Source: Candidatus Kaiserbacteria bacterium RIFCSPLOWO2_01_FULL_45_25 (GTDB lineage Bacteria > Patescibacteriota > Minisyncoccia > Phycocordibacterales > UBA918). From it: a stretch of DNA of 38,768 nucleotides. Both the position numbers and the translations under genes were made by a program. How positions within the stretch are numbered: the first letter of the stretch is position 1; every line of letters begins with the position of its first letter. This document shows positions 8,826 through 18,447 of the stretch, piece after piece. The DNA is taken from NCBI GenBank assembly GCA_001781415.1, contig MFLT01000008.1:162650-201417 (forward strand), given 5' to 3'. The notes below the pieces were generated by a model, which saw only the letters and a program-made list of their open reading frames with translations, did no database searches and was not told the DNA's origin.

Positions 8826-9961
8826 ACAACACCCGAAAAAAAGTCCTATTTCTTATTACGAAGTCCAATTGGGGCGGGGCTCAACGCTATGTCTACGATC
8901 TAGCCACTCACCTCAATCAAGATAAATTTGAGGCTATAGTTGCTTTGGGTGGAAATGGTGAGCTTGTTACCCAATTGACTCATGCTGGGATACGAGTCAT
9001 CACCATCGAAAGTTTGGCTAGAGATATATCCTTCAAGGACGAGTGGGAGTTTACCAAAGAACTAGCTCGGATTATCCGTACCGAACGGCCAGACATTCTC
9101 CACGTAAACAGCTCTAAAGCCGGCGGTATCGGTACTTTACTTGGACGTTTACTCCGAGTACCAAAAGTCATTTTTACCGCTCATGGCTGGGCTTTTAATG
9201 AGGACCGTCCACTGTGGCAAAAAGGTATCATTGCTCTTTTGCATTATGTAACAGTGCTGCTATCACACCGCACCATTGTGGTTTCTCACGCCTTAATGAA
9301 TCAACTTCGCCTACCTGGCACCAAACAACGAATGAAGGTACTTCACCCTGGCCGCACTATTGGTGTTATGTATGAAAAAGCCGGAGCACGAGAAACCTTG
9401 TCTTTGGACTTCCCTATCCTTACCCCTCACCTACAAGAGACCTGGATTGGTACCATTGCTGAGTTACACCCCATCAAAAACCAAGCTCTACTTATCAAAA
9501 CTATGGCGACACTGGTTAAAACTTTTCCTAATTTAAAATTATTAATTATTGGTGAAGGCAGTGAACGCATCAATCTACAAAACTTAATTGAAACCCACCG
9601 CCTCGCCAACAGCGTCTTCCTACTAGGCGCCATTACTGAAGCTGCCCGCCTACTCCCAGCCTTTGATATTTTCACCCTAACCTCTCACTCAGAGGCCTAT
9701 GGCTATGTGGTACACGAAGCTGGCCTGGCTGGACTACCGGTAGTTGCTACTAAGGTTGGAGGTATCCCTGAAATTATTGACTCTGGCGTCTCTGGTTTGT
9801 TAATTCCAGACAATAATCAAGCTGCACTAACCAATGCACTAGAGACACTGCTAACTAGCGACAGCAAACGAACTTCTTTTGCTTCAGCTCTCAAAGCCAA
9901 GATGCAGGAACGCAGTTTAGAGAAAATGGTGTACGCCACCGAAACCCTTTATCTTTTATAA
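8819..9961 (+). CDS. Glycosyltransferase family 4
   Basis: KSNWGGAQRYVYDLA, DILHVNSSKAGGIGTLLGR, GEGSERINLQNLIE, SEAYGYVVHEAGLAGLPVVATKVGGIPEII. Confidence 0.93.
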   Translation: MLNNTRKKVLFLITKSNWGGAQRYVYDLATHLNQDKFEAIVALGGNGELVTQLTHAGIRVITIESLARDISFKDEWEFTKELARIIRTERPDILHVNSSKAGGIGTLLGRLLRVPKVIFTAHGWAFNEDRPLWQKGIIALLHYVTVLLSHRTIVVSHALMNQLRLPGTKQRMKVLHPGRTIGVMYEKAGARETLSLDFPILTPHLQETWIGTIAELHPIKNQALLIKTMATLVKTFPNLKLLIIGEGSERINLQNLIETHRLANSVFLLGAITEAARLLPAFDIFTLTSHSEAYGYVVHEAGLAGLPVVATKVGGIPEIIDSGVSGLLIPDNNQAALTNALETLLTSDSKRTSFASALKAKMQERSLEKMVYATETLYLL

Positions 9962-10085
9962 GAACCTACCCACAAACCCCATATACTTTGTTGCTTTCCT
10001 CATTCAAACATTCACCGTATAACTGGATACGACTCATGTTTTAGTTTAGTCGCGCCTCGTATCTGAAGGTTTGTGAGTAGGCTCT
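9961..10085 (+). other. 125-bp hairpin element (family member 3)
   Basis: Arms agaacctacccacaaacc / ggtttgtgagtaggctct (16 of 18 paired). Begins at the last base of the GT stop codon. Internal blocks ATATACTTTGTTGC and TAGTCGCGCCTCGTA recur in 36572-36700. Confidence 0.7.
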
Positions 10086-10096
10086 AAAGCCCTTCT

Positions 10097-11224
10097 CTAG
10101 TTCTTGATAAACAAATCATCGTTATGCTCAGCCTTGATTGGAGTGTAGCGTCGCATCGCTAGTACCATACCCACCGCCACAAACTCAGTCACTAAGTGTG
10201 ACCCACCGTAACTCAAAAACGGAATAGTGGTACCCGTTACTGGGAGTAAACCAATGTTGATACCAACATGGATAAAGAAGTGGGCCAAGAGAAAGATGGC
10301 CACACCAGTCGCAAATAGTTTTTCAAAATTACTGGCTCCATTAACCGCATGCAGTAACAATCGCCAAATCAAAATGGCAAAAGTTAAGAACAGAATTAAG
10401 ACACCGATAAGGCCCCACTCTTCTGCATAGGCTGCAAAAATAAAGTCAGTCTCATATTCTGGCAAAAACTGCAGCTTGGACTGCGTCCCATACCCAATTC
10501 CCTTACCAAATATTTCACCAGACCCCACCGCCACTGTCGACTGGTAAGCGTTGTACCCTGCTCCCCGAATATCCGAAAGCGGATCCATGAAAGTCATGAT
10601 ACGAGTCTTTTGATAATCATAAAATGCATACTGCCAAAGTGCCGTGAGCGTAATCGCCCCCAGCAAAAACACTACCGCCACATGCCGAAACTTAATCCCC
10701 GCCACGAGCACCATCCCAAACCAAATTAAGAAAATAATCATCGCCGATCCAAAGTCTGGCTGCAAAAACACCAGCCCAAAGATACCAAGGGTATAGAGCC
10801 CAGACACTACCACATGTTTGAAGTCACCAATCAGTTCATGGCGCTTAGCAAAGTACTTCGCCAGAAGTGCAATGAGAACGAGCTTGGCCGGGTCTGAGAC
10901 CTGGAGTGAAAAGAAGCCGAGGTCGAAACGTTGCCGAGCACCCATCACATCTTCTCCAAAGAAGGCCACTCCTATCAAAAGCAGAATGATACCGAGATAC
11001 GCAAAAAACGCTGCGTTACCGGTACGCAAAAAACGGTAGTCTGGCACAATCGCCAAGAAAAATAGCAATGTAGAAAAACACACCCAAACCAACTGACGGT
11101 TGAAGTAGGCGTTCTCACCAACGTGGGAATACATTGTAGCCAAACCAAAGAAGGCTAGACTCATTAACGACAAAAATAAAATTCCGTCAAAACCAGAAAA
11201 GAGTGTCCGTAAAAAACGTGGCAT
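10097..11224 (-). CDS. rodA: SEDS-family peptidoglycan polymerase, RodA/FtsW
   Basis: FVFLQPDFGSAMIIFLIWFGMV-type motif, GKGIGYGTQSKLQFLPEYETDFIFAAYAEEWG, LPVTGTTIPFLSYGGSHLV. Confidence 0.92.
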   Translation of the reverse strand: MPRFLRTLFSGFDGILFLSLMSLAFFGLATMYSHVGENAYFNRQLVWVCFSTLLFFLAIVPDYRFLRTGNAAFFAYLGIILLLIGVAFFGEDVMGARQRFDLGFFSLQVSDPAKLVLIALLAKYFAKRHELIGDFKHVVVSGLYTLGIFGLVFLQPDFGSAMIIFLIWFGMVLVAGIKFRHVAVVFLLGAITLTALWQYAFYDYQKTRIMTFMDPLSDIRGAGYNAYQSTVAVGSGEIFGKGIGYGTQSKLQFLPEYETDFIFAAYAEEWGLIGVLILFLTFAILIWRLLLHAVNGASNFEKLFATGVAIFLLAHFFIHVGINIGLLPVTGTTIPFLSYGGSHLVTEFVAVGMVLAMRRYTPIKAEHNDDLFIKN

Positions 11225-11242
11225 TCCTACAGCATATACAAT

Positions 11243-12709
11243 CTAACGAAGAGGTGCAAAATTTGTGCTGGTTTTGGTTATGACCTCAATTCTAGTTGGT
11301 CCTTCTTCACACAAGTCACCGGCAATCTGCTGGTAAACACGTTCCAAATCAGCGATAGTTGGAGCCGTAAAGAACTGGGTTGGGTCAGTGGCTAGGTCAC
11401 GAATTAGGTCTACATCTCGCTCCACCGCGGCATTAATATCACTAAAAAAGTCACCAAAGCCAATGGTGTAAATGGTCACATCTTGGTCCTTGGCTTTTTC
11501 GGCCTGAGTCCGAGCATACTCCGCTGCATACTCACGATCAGCCAATCCATTAGCCGGATTAACTGGACGAGTCACGTCGCCATCAGTCAAAAAGACGATG
11601 ACTTTGCGAGCATCCTCACGGTGGCGCTCACTCAAGAGTTCAGAGAGGGCTGTATCAAAGGCTGCACCCATGTCGGTGTACTGCACGCCATCAGTACCCA
11701 TAGCGGTCTCTTGGATAGAGTTTTCGATTACAGCCGCTTCCCCGGTCAAAGTCTGCTCAATTGGGCTACTTGGCTTAGTAGCGTAAGAAAGGAAGCCGAT
11801 GAGGTCTGTGTTACGAACTAGCCGAACAAACGACTTAGCAGCCTGTTTGGCGCTCTCCAGCGGCTCTGGTGGATCTCCCCCATCAGCTGCCATCGAACCA
11901 GAACGATCAAGTACCATCATAATATCTGACGGCACTTCGCAACTACGTACGGTCTTGGCAATAGAATTTGGCCAGGTAAACACGACATTTTGTGTACTGC
12001 GAGCACCAAACACATCAATGAACGTCTGTGATGCTGTCACTGGTTGACCAGCCCGATTAAAGATAGTAGCGACCACCTCTACGTTACGCGCTTCAGTTAG
12101 CTCCGTGTTTTCAACTGAGACATTAAGTCGTGGCCGGGTGTCAGTGCTAAGCAGTTCCACATCAAGAGTCCGGAACTGAGTACGCCCAATGGTCGCTGGT
12201 TGCCAGAGTTCAATTGGCTCAATTTCAATAATAGTCTGTGCTGGCTCTCGTCCATCTAAGGTAGCGATGCGACCTTCAAATATTGGGTAGACACTGTTTG
12301 GTGGGAGAATAGTGGTGCCAGAACGCTCAGCGATAGTGGCGCCACTACTATCAATCAATTTAAAGTTGTACGCCAGCGCTGGACTAGCCGCCACCGCGTT
12401 TTTGTTTTCTATGTAAGCTACAGCGTTATACTGACCATCAATAATCTTGAAGCTCTCCGACCAGACAATCTCTGGTGGTGTAACAGTGAAGGCACAGATG
12501 CGTACGCAACCTCCACCACAATCAAGGCCAATCTCCTGCCCATTTTGAAGACCGTCAAAACAGGTAGCCGCTGAGTAGAAAAATAAGAAATACACACCAA
12601 AGGCAAGAATATTACAGACAGCCACAAAACCAAACGCGTATTGTAAACGGCGGTAAATCGCCCAAGGTCTAAACTTACTCATTGCTTTTAGTATAGCAGA
12701 CCCGACCAA
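11243..12709 (-). CDS. Membrane-anchored von Willebrand factor A domain protein
   Basis: MIDAS motif DIMMVLDRSGSMAADGG, VIVFLTDGDVTRPVNP; N-terminal TM helix and Cys-rich CFDGLQNGQEIGLDCGGGCVRIC. Confidence 0.85.
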   Translation of the reverse strand: MVGSAILKAMSKFRPWAIYRRLQYAFGFVAVCNILAFGVYFLFFYSAATCFDGLQNGQEIGLDCGGGCVRICAFTVTPPEIVWSESFKIIDGQYNAVAYIENKNAVAASPALAYNFKLIDSSGATIAERSGTTILPPNSVYPIFEGRIATLDGREPAQTIIEIEPIELWQPATIGRTQFRTLDVELLSTDTRPRLNVSVENTELTEARNVEVVATIFNRAGQPVTASQTFIDVFGARSTQNVVFTWPNSIAKTVRSCEVPSDIMMVLDRSGSMAADGGDPPEPLESAKQAAKSFVRLVRNTDLIGFLSYATKPSSPIEQTLTGEAAVIENSIQETAMGTDGVQYTDMGAAFDTALSELLSERHREDARKVIVFLTDGDVTRPVNPANGLADREYAAEYARTQAEKAKDQDVTIYTIGFGDFFSDINAAVERDVDLIRDLATDPTQFFTAPTIADLERVYQQIAGDLCEEGPTRIEVITKTSTNFAPLR

Positions 12710-12994
12710 AGCCTTTGGCGATGGCTGTTAAGTAAAATAATTCGAGTGTTGGCGTGAAAGTGGGATGGGTTTATAAAAAAGTTAAATGAGAAAATGAGCG
12801 TAGCGATTATTTCGAATTTATGTCCCGATTTTTTCTCTCCTTGAGAAAATCGCTGAACAAAATGTTAAGTATAAATAAGGAGGCTTTAGCCGACTATATT
12901 TTACTTATGCAAACACAAGGATGTTTTCGACTTCCAAAGGAGAAAACAGACTATGTGGCCTGCTAGGCGCCTTCCCGCTGCCAACGAAGTTGGC

Positions 12995-13048
12995 ACTCCT
13001 ATAAAAAGACCCCTCAGTCATATGACTGAGGGGTCTTTTTATAGGAGT
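12995..13048. terminator. 54-bp perfect palindrome, bidirectional terminator-like
   Basis: actcctataaaaagacccctcagtcatatgactgaggggtctttttataggagt; T/A tracts on both strands next to the GC-rich part. Confidence 0.85.
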
Positions 13049-13060
13049 ATTAAAAACTTA

Positions 13061-13171
13061 ATGTTGGCGCCTACCTACTCTTCCCCCTAAGGAGTACCAT
13101 CGGCGATGAGAGACTTAACTTCCGTGTTCGGAATGAGAACGGGTGTACCCCTCTCGCTAAAGCACCAACAT
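13061..13171 (-). rRNA. rrf: 5S ribosomal RNA
   Basis: Terminal helix atgttgg...ccaacat; internal ggtgtacccctctcgctaaag and ctacctactcttcccc are typical of 5S read on the minus strand. Confidence 0.9.
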
Positions 13172-13203
13172 TAAATTTTCAATTTGATATCTGACTTGCA
13201 ACT

Positions 13204-13353
13204 ACTGCGTGAAATGATCCCATACATTACTTTCCATTGAAAGTAACTGAAGTATGGGTGGCTGGGATGGCTAGCTTCGAACTAGCGACCTCTGGATTTG
13301 AAAGTCCAGCGCTCTACCAACTGAGCTACATCCCCTAAACCATTTCACGCAGT
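13204..13353 (-). repeat. 13-bp inverted repeat bracketing the tRNA (probable processing stem)
   Basis: actgcgtgaaatg (13204-13216) and catttcacgcagt (13341-13353) are exact reverse complements. Confidence 0.8.
13259..13335 (-). tRNA. tRNA with apparent 8-nt anticodon loop CUUUCAAA; isotype ambiguous (UUC Glu or UCA)
   Basis: ggggatg-ta-gctcagttggtagagc-g-ctgga-ctttcaaa-tccag-aggtc-gctagttcgaagctagc-catccca-g-CCA. Cloverleaf with encoded CCA; 77 nt. Confidence 0.75.
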
Positions 13354-13590
13354 ATTTGCGTTGCATATTCTATTTTTTTGTAGGATTCAAAACACTTCTC
13401 AAAACTGTACAGCTTTGCATTCACATGTTCAGGAACACTACGTATCGCAATATCATTTCGATATGCAATGTTCCTTACAGGAATTACGCCCTATTAGTAC
13501 ACCTCAGCTCCATACATTGCTGTACTTCCACTTAGTGCCTATCAACCTGATCATCTCTCAGGGGACTTAATGATTCCTAATCTTGGAGTT

Positions 13591-13623
<33 letters not shown>

Positions 13624-13749
13624 ATTCCGAACATAGCTACTCTGCGATGCCACTGGCGTGACAGCAGATAGACCAGAGGTTCGTTCATTCCGGTCCTCTC
13701 GTACTAGGAACAACTCTCCTCAAGAATCGACGCCTGCAGTAGATAGGAG

Positions 13750-13787
<38 letters not shown>

Positions 13788-13858
13788 GACTTTTTAATTG
13801 GCGAACAGCCAAACCCTTGGGACCTGCTCCAGCCCCAGGATAAGTCGAGCCGACATCG

Positions 13859-14734
13859 CTGTCGTAACATATGCTTTTTATTTTAATACCGCGTGAGAAG
13901 TATTAAAAGCATATGCGGGTCTCACATTACTGTGAGGATCGGACTATATCTTCATCCAACGTAATTAACGTGGGAGATCGGCGTGTAGTCTCTACGGATT
14001 CTAAACCAATCTTATATTTCATTGACGGAATAATTGTCGATTCAATAAGTTCAAACAATTTAGGAATACTTTTCTTAAGAAATCGTATTCTAAAATACTG
14101 CTTGTCTTTGTTGAGAGTTGCATCAAGTCCAAGCTTTTTTAGGGCTCGGATAAGAATTAACTGACTTTCGATGTCAAATTGTTGTGTATTTAAGTACACA
14201 TCAGATTCTCGACACCGACTTCCGTCATCCATGAACCACACTGCCAGTGAAACGGAATCGAGTTGCAGGTCATGAGGAATTACTTTTACATTGTCTATAT
14301 AGAATATAGACTTAAGTTCTGCAAGTTCTGATGATTGCCTGGTATAGAAACGAATTGCTTTGCGCTTTCCGTTACCATTTCGCACTTTTGGTGCGCCAGC
14401 CCTGATTCCTTTGAGTACGTTATATTTCCATAAAACGTACTCAGTTTGACTAACTGAGTGATTAATTTCCAGAAAGGCATTTTGGCGACCTGAAACGATA
14501 CGGATGTATCCATCTCCAAGTATAGTGCCAATAATTACTGACTTCTGAAATTGGTTTAGTCTTTCCACGGTATTGACCATGTCCTTATTCTACTACATAT
14601 ATATGTATTAGTGGCTGGCATGGCGTTCACCGTATTAGCCGATTTGTTTTTGTAGAGTATCGCTACTCTAGGCACCCCGATGTATGTTTTTTGATTTTAC
14701 TTGCTCAAAATGAACAAGATAACTACATAAGTTA
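13859..14734 (-). other. Group I intron in 23S after E. coli position U2500, with homing endonuclease ORF
   Basis: Exon junction ggcacct|...|cgatgtcgg. The 5' exon ends in U and the intron ends in G; the S/P7-like motif aagatatagtcc is at 13941-13952 (minus). Confidence 0.88.
13927..14580 (-). CDS. LAGLIDADG-type homing endonuclease
   Basis: QKSVIIGTILGDGYI and SLAVWFMDDGSRC resemble the two LAGLIDADG helices; located inside the 23S intron. Confidence 0.9.
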   Translation of the reverse strand: MVNTVERLNQFQKSVIIGTILGDGYIRIVSGRQNAFLEINHSVSQTEYVLWKYNVLKGIRAGAPKVRNGNGKRKAIRFYTRQSSELAELKSIFYIDNVKVIPHDLQLDSVSLAVWFMDDGSRCRESDVYLNTQQFDIESQLILIRALKKLGLDATLNKDKQYFRIRFLKKSIPKLFELIESTIIPSMKYKIGLESVETTRRSPTLITLDEDIVRSSQ

Positions 14735-15301
14735 AGGTGCCGAACCGTGCCGTCGCTATGGACGCTTGGGCACGACTAGCCTGTTATCCCCAGGGTTACT
14801 TTTATCGGGTAATCTCCGGCCGCATCTAACGCGTACCATCGGTTCACTATGCTCCGCTTTCGCGTCTGTTCGGCATCTACGCCTTACAGTCAAGCTGGTT
14901 TATGCCATTACACTATCATCACGGTTTCCATTCGCGATTAACCAACCTTGAGACCCCTCCGTTACTTTTTGGGAGGGTAGCGCCCCACTAAAACTGCCTG
15001 CCACGCACTGTCTCAAATAGATTTTGTCTATCTGGTTAGAGACTACCAAAATAAAGATGGGTATTTCACTGACGACTCCATGGTACCCGAAAGCCCACTT
15101 CAAAGTCTCCCCACTATACTACGCATTAATTCAATAGCCCCAATACGAAGCTACAGTAAAGCACCTGGGGTCTTTTCGTCTATCTGCAGGTACGCGGCAT
15201 CTTTACCGCGATTGTATTTTCACCGAGCAGGTCCTCGAGACAGTTTCCCAGTCGTTACGCCATTCGTGCACGTCGGAACTTACCCGACAAGGAAATACGC
15301 T

Positions 15302-15530
15302 CTATATTCCCTTCTCCCCAAAGAATTGCTTCTCTGGATCATTTCACAATAGGACTCTATCTTAACCCACAGCACTTACGCCTGTTTCGGGTTTCTAGCA
15401 TTTGGTCTCTTGTTGGCTAGATTTGGATTACTCTATCTTTCAATAGGTAAGGTAACTATGGCTAGGCTGTTTAACCTATAACCGTTCCAATCCGTAGAGC
15501 GTACTTCACACTTGCGTGGAAATGCGCTCT
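15302..15530 (-). other. Small (~229 nt) ORF-less group I intron in 23S after E. coli position U1931
   Basis: Junction ctaaggt|...|agcgtatttccttg; U before and G at the end. Contains aagatagagtcc (S-like) directly after an aaccc/gggtt P8-like stem, a cuagc/gcuag P3-like pairing, and a ccagagaa-GCAA-ttctttgg GNRA hairpin. Confidence 0.72.
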
Positions 15531-15722
15531 ACCTTAGAACGATTATAGTTATCGCTGACATTTACTGGGGCTTATATAGTCCAGCAGTACAAGACGAATC
15601 TCATACCACCCCCCATATTTAACCTTCCAGCATAGGTCAGGCGTCACCCTCTATACATCCACTTACGTGTTCGCAGAGAGCTGTGTTTTTGTTAAACAGT
15701 CGCCAGGAAATCTTTCGCTGCG

Positions 15723-15970
15723 GCCCCCATCACTTTAGATTCGAATTTGATTATTGGTCGTGTACTTATAGGATGACCGAAGATTAGTCTTGAGCTTTGT
15801 TATAGCTGACTTTCTTCGGAGATGAATTCATAATGACTGTGCTGTAGAGATGCAACACGCCTGTTTCCGAACAATCGGAGGCGATTACCTAACTTCTTGC
15901 GAAGTCCCTTGCCATTATTTTCATCCTATAAGTACACGACGCACTTTTTCAAACCCAAAGTGATGGGGGC
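15723..15970 (-). other. ~248-nt intervening-sequence-like hairpin insertion in the 23S helix-63 region
   Basis: Outer arms gcccccatcacttt/aaagtgatgggggc (14 bp) and inner arms tcgtgtacttataggatga/tcatcctataagtacacga (19 bp) are perfect. Flanked by 23S sequence gtgtttttgttaaacagtcgc and cccctaagttacgg-like sequence. Confidence 0.75.
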
Positions 15971-16596
15971 AGGCCTTATCCCTAAGTTACGGCCGCTTTT
16001 TTGCCGAGTTCCTTGAGGACCTCTCACTCGTTCGCCTTAGTCTTCTCGACTTTACCACCTGTGTCGGTTTGCGGTACGGAACTGTTATGCTTAACCCAAA
16101 CGAAGTTTTTCTTGGAAGCGTGCTCCTTATATTTGCTTGGCCGTAGCCGCACATTCAGACTCATCTCGGAATATTGCCACGCGGATTTGCCTACGTGACT
16201 TCCTCAATGCTCCAGCATCAATCCAATAAGATGCTATAAGTACAACGCTCCGTCCCTCCATAGGAACATAACAGTGTGCAGGAATATTAACCTGCTATCC
16301 ATCGGGTCCCCCATTCGGGATTCCCTTAGGACCGACTAACCCTTCGCTGATCAACATAGCAAAGGAAACCTTGGTATTTCGGCGGACGGGGGTCTCACCC
16401 GTCTTGCGGTTACTTGTGCCGGCATTCTCACTCCTCCTCGCTCCACCGTGGCTCTCGCCTTGGATTCATCGCAGAGAAGGACGCTCTCCTACCACTCGTA
16501 CATAAATGTACGAATCCGCAGTTTCGGTAATATACTTGAGCCCCGATCATCTTCGGCGCAAGGACTCTCGACCAGTGAGCTGTTACGCTTTCTTTA

Positions 16597-16631
<35 letters not shown>

Positions 16632-17200
16632 TTGAGAATCCTCACCTCCTCAAGTTGCACTGAGTATATATTTAGGGACCTTAACTGGCGATCTGGGCTG
16701 TTTCCCTTTCGACCAACGGAGCTTCTCCCCCGTAGTCTAACTGCCGTGCTATAATCCACTGGTATTCGGAGTTTGATAAGAAACGCGAGATTTCTCCCTG
16801 TCGTTTCTTTCCAGTGCTCTACCCCCAGGGGGACCACACGACGCCAACCCAAAAGCTGTTTCGGAGAGAACCAGCTATTACGTAATTCGATAAGCTTTTC
16901 ACTCCTTACCACAAGTCATCCCATAGTTTTGTACGGCTAACGGGTTCGGGCCTCCACGACCTATTACAGTCGCTTCACCCTGCTCATGGTAAGCTCATCA
17001 CGCTTCGGGTCGTACCCCTACCCTATATTCGCGCTATTCACGCTCGCTTTCACTGTGCCTCCGTGGGGCTACCACTTAGACAAAGGATAAAGGTACACTC
17101 GCCGGCTCATTCTTCAATAGGCACGCCGTCACCCAGGATAAATCCCAGGCTCCGACTCCTTGTAGGTGTATGGTTTCAGATCTATTTCACTCCCCTCTCC

Positions 17201-17246
<46 letters not shown>

Positions 17247-17470
17247 TCCAAGAATATTTAGCCTTACCAGTTAGTACTGGTGGATTCATTCGAGCTATTC
17301 ATGTCTCGAACTACTCAGGAACAAAAACAAAAGAGATATATGCATTTCGAATACAGGACTATTACCTACTGGGGTCGAGCTTTCCAGCTCATTTTTCTAT
17401 ACATACGTTTTGTAACTCTTTGCAACTAAATGCCGTTTTTGCCCTACAACCCCACTGATGTAAACATCAA

Positions 17471-17515
<45 letters not shown>

Positions 17516-17835
17516 CAAGAACCTTCTTCCTGAACATAATGGTGCAAAGCACCACCGTCCAAGATAAATCTAGGACGAGATGCAATGCATCTGTCCAGAA
17601 AGAAAGTTCCGTCTATTGCTTTCTATTCCTCCAGCTACTGAGATGTTTCACTTCGCTGGGTGCGCATCTACATACGTAGATTCCTGCCAATGACAGGAGG
17701 GTTTCCCCATTCGGAAATTTACGGGTCAAAGGTTATTTGGCACCTCGCCGAAACTTATCGCAGCCATAACACGTCCTTCATCGCTTCTTGAAGCCTAGGC
17801 ATCCACCATACACCCTTACATTCCTGTAAGGAACA

Positions 17836-18254
17836 TTACATACCGCTTACGCGGCAGAAAACGTTTCTTACCTGAACATGTTTTGTGCACCGCTGCACAA
17901 TTTTGAGTGTGTCCGGTCTCTGAAAAATACAGTAATCAGAACCGGACGTGTTTTTTGATTTGTTGGGGACGAAAAGACCCGCCTTTCAGCAATTGTCTTT
18001 ACCCAACAAATCGATTTTACCTACAGCGTGTAAGTAGCAAGCTACCTACACGCTATTACCACGTGCGCGTCGAACGCACGTGGATTTTTCGGAACCGACC
18101 TTATCAAATCGGTTCCTAGAATATGCAGTTGTCAAATACCGCGTACCTCCTTGAGTTCTGGATAAAAAAGACCGCGTTGCCGCGGCAGGACATTCTCTTG
18201 ACGAGAGTTCTGCGCGACTAGCTTCTTTTTGTCCAATAACTCATAAATACGTAG
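17836..18254 (-). ncRNA. Long 23S leader with serial hairpins
   Basis: Consecutive stems: gtccggt/accggac, gatttgttggg/cccaacaaatc, agcgtgtaagtag/ctacctacacgct, ccacgtgcg/cgcacgtgg, ggaaccga/tcggttcc. Confidence 0.6.
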
Positions 18255-18259
18255 GCGCC

Positions 18260-18287
18260 ATTATATACAAAGCAAAAACAAAGTCAA
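18260..18287 (-). promoter_or_regulatory. Sigma-70-type promoter for 23S-tRNA-5S
   Basis: Minus strand TTGACT-16 nt-TATAAT (cgcttgactttgtttttgctttgtatataatggc). Confidence 0.75.
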
Positions 18288-18408
18288 GCGTTTAATGTGA
18301 CAAAACAACCTTACTTACCCCCATTACTATCCCCACTCTTATACCCACCCCTAAATAGGCTGCAAAAACCTGCTATTGGGGTTTATTTATATATGCCTAG
18401 ACCACAGA

Positions 18409-18438
18409 AAAAGCCCGCAGCTAATGCTGCGGGCTTTT
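18409..18438. terminator. Intrinsic terminator
   Basis: aaaagcccgcagc-taat-gctgcgggctttt. Confidence 0.8.
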
Positions 18439-18447
18439 GGTTCTTCC

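Noticed and set aside
13259-13335. UGA recoding (Trp or Gly) suggested by a UCA-like triplet in the tRNA loop
   Set aside because: The core genes read through without in-frame TGA, Trp is encoded by TGG, and several genes end in TGA. The loop is ambiguous (8 nt).
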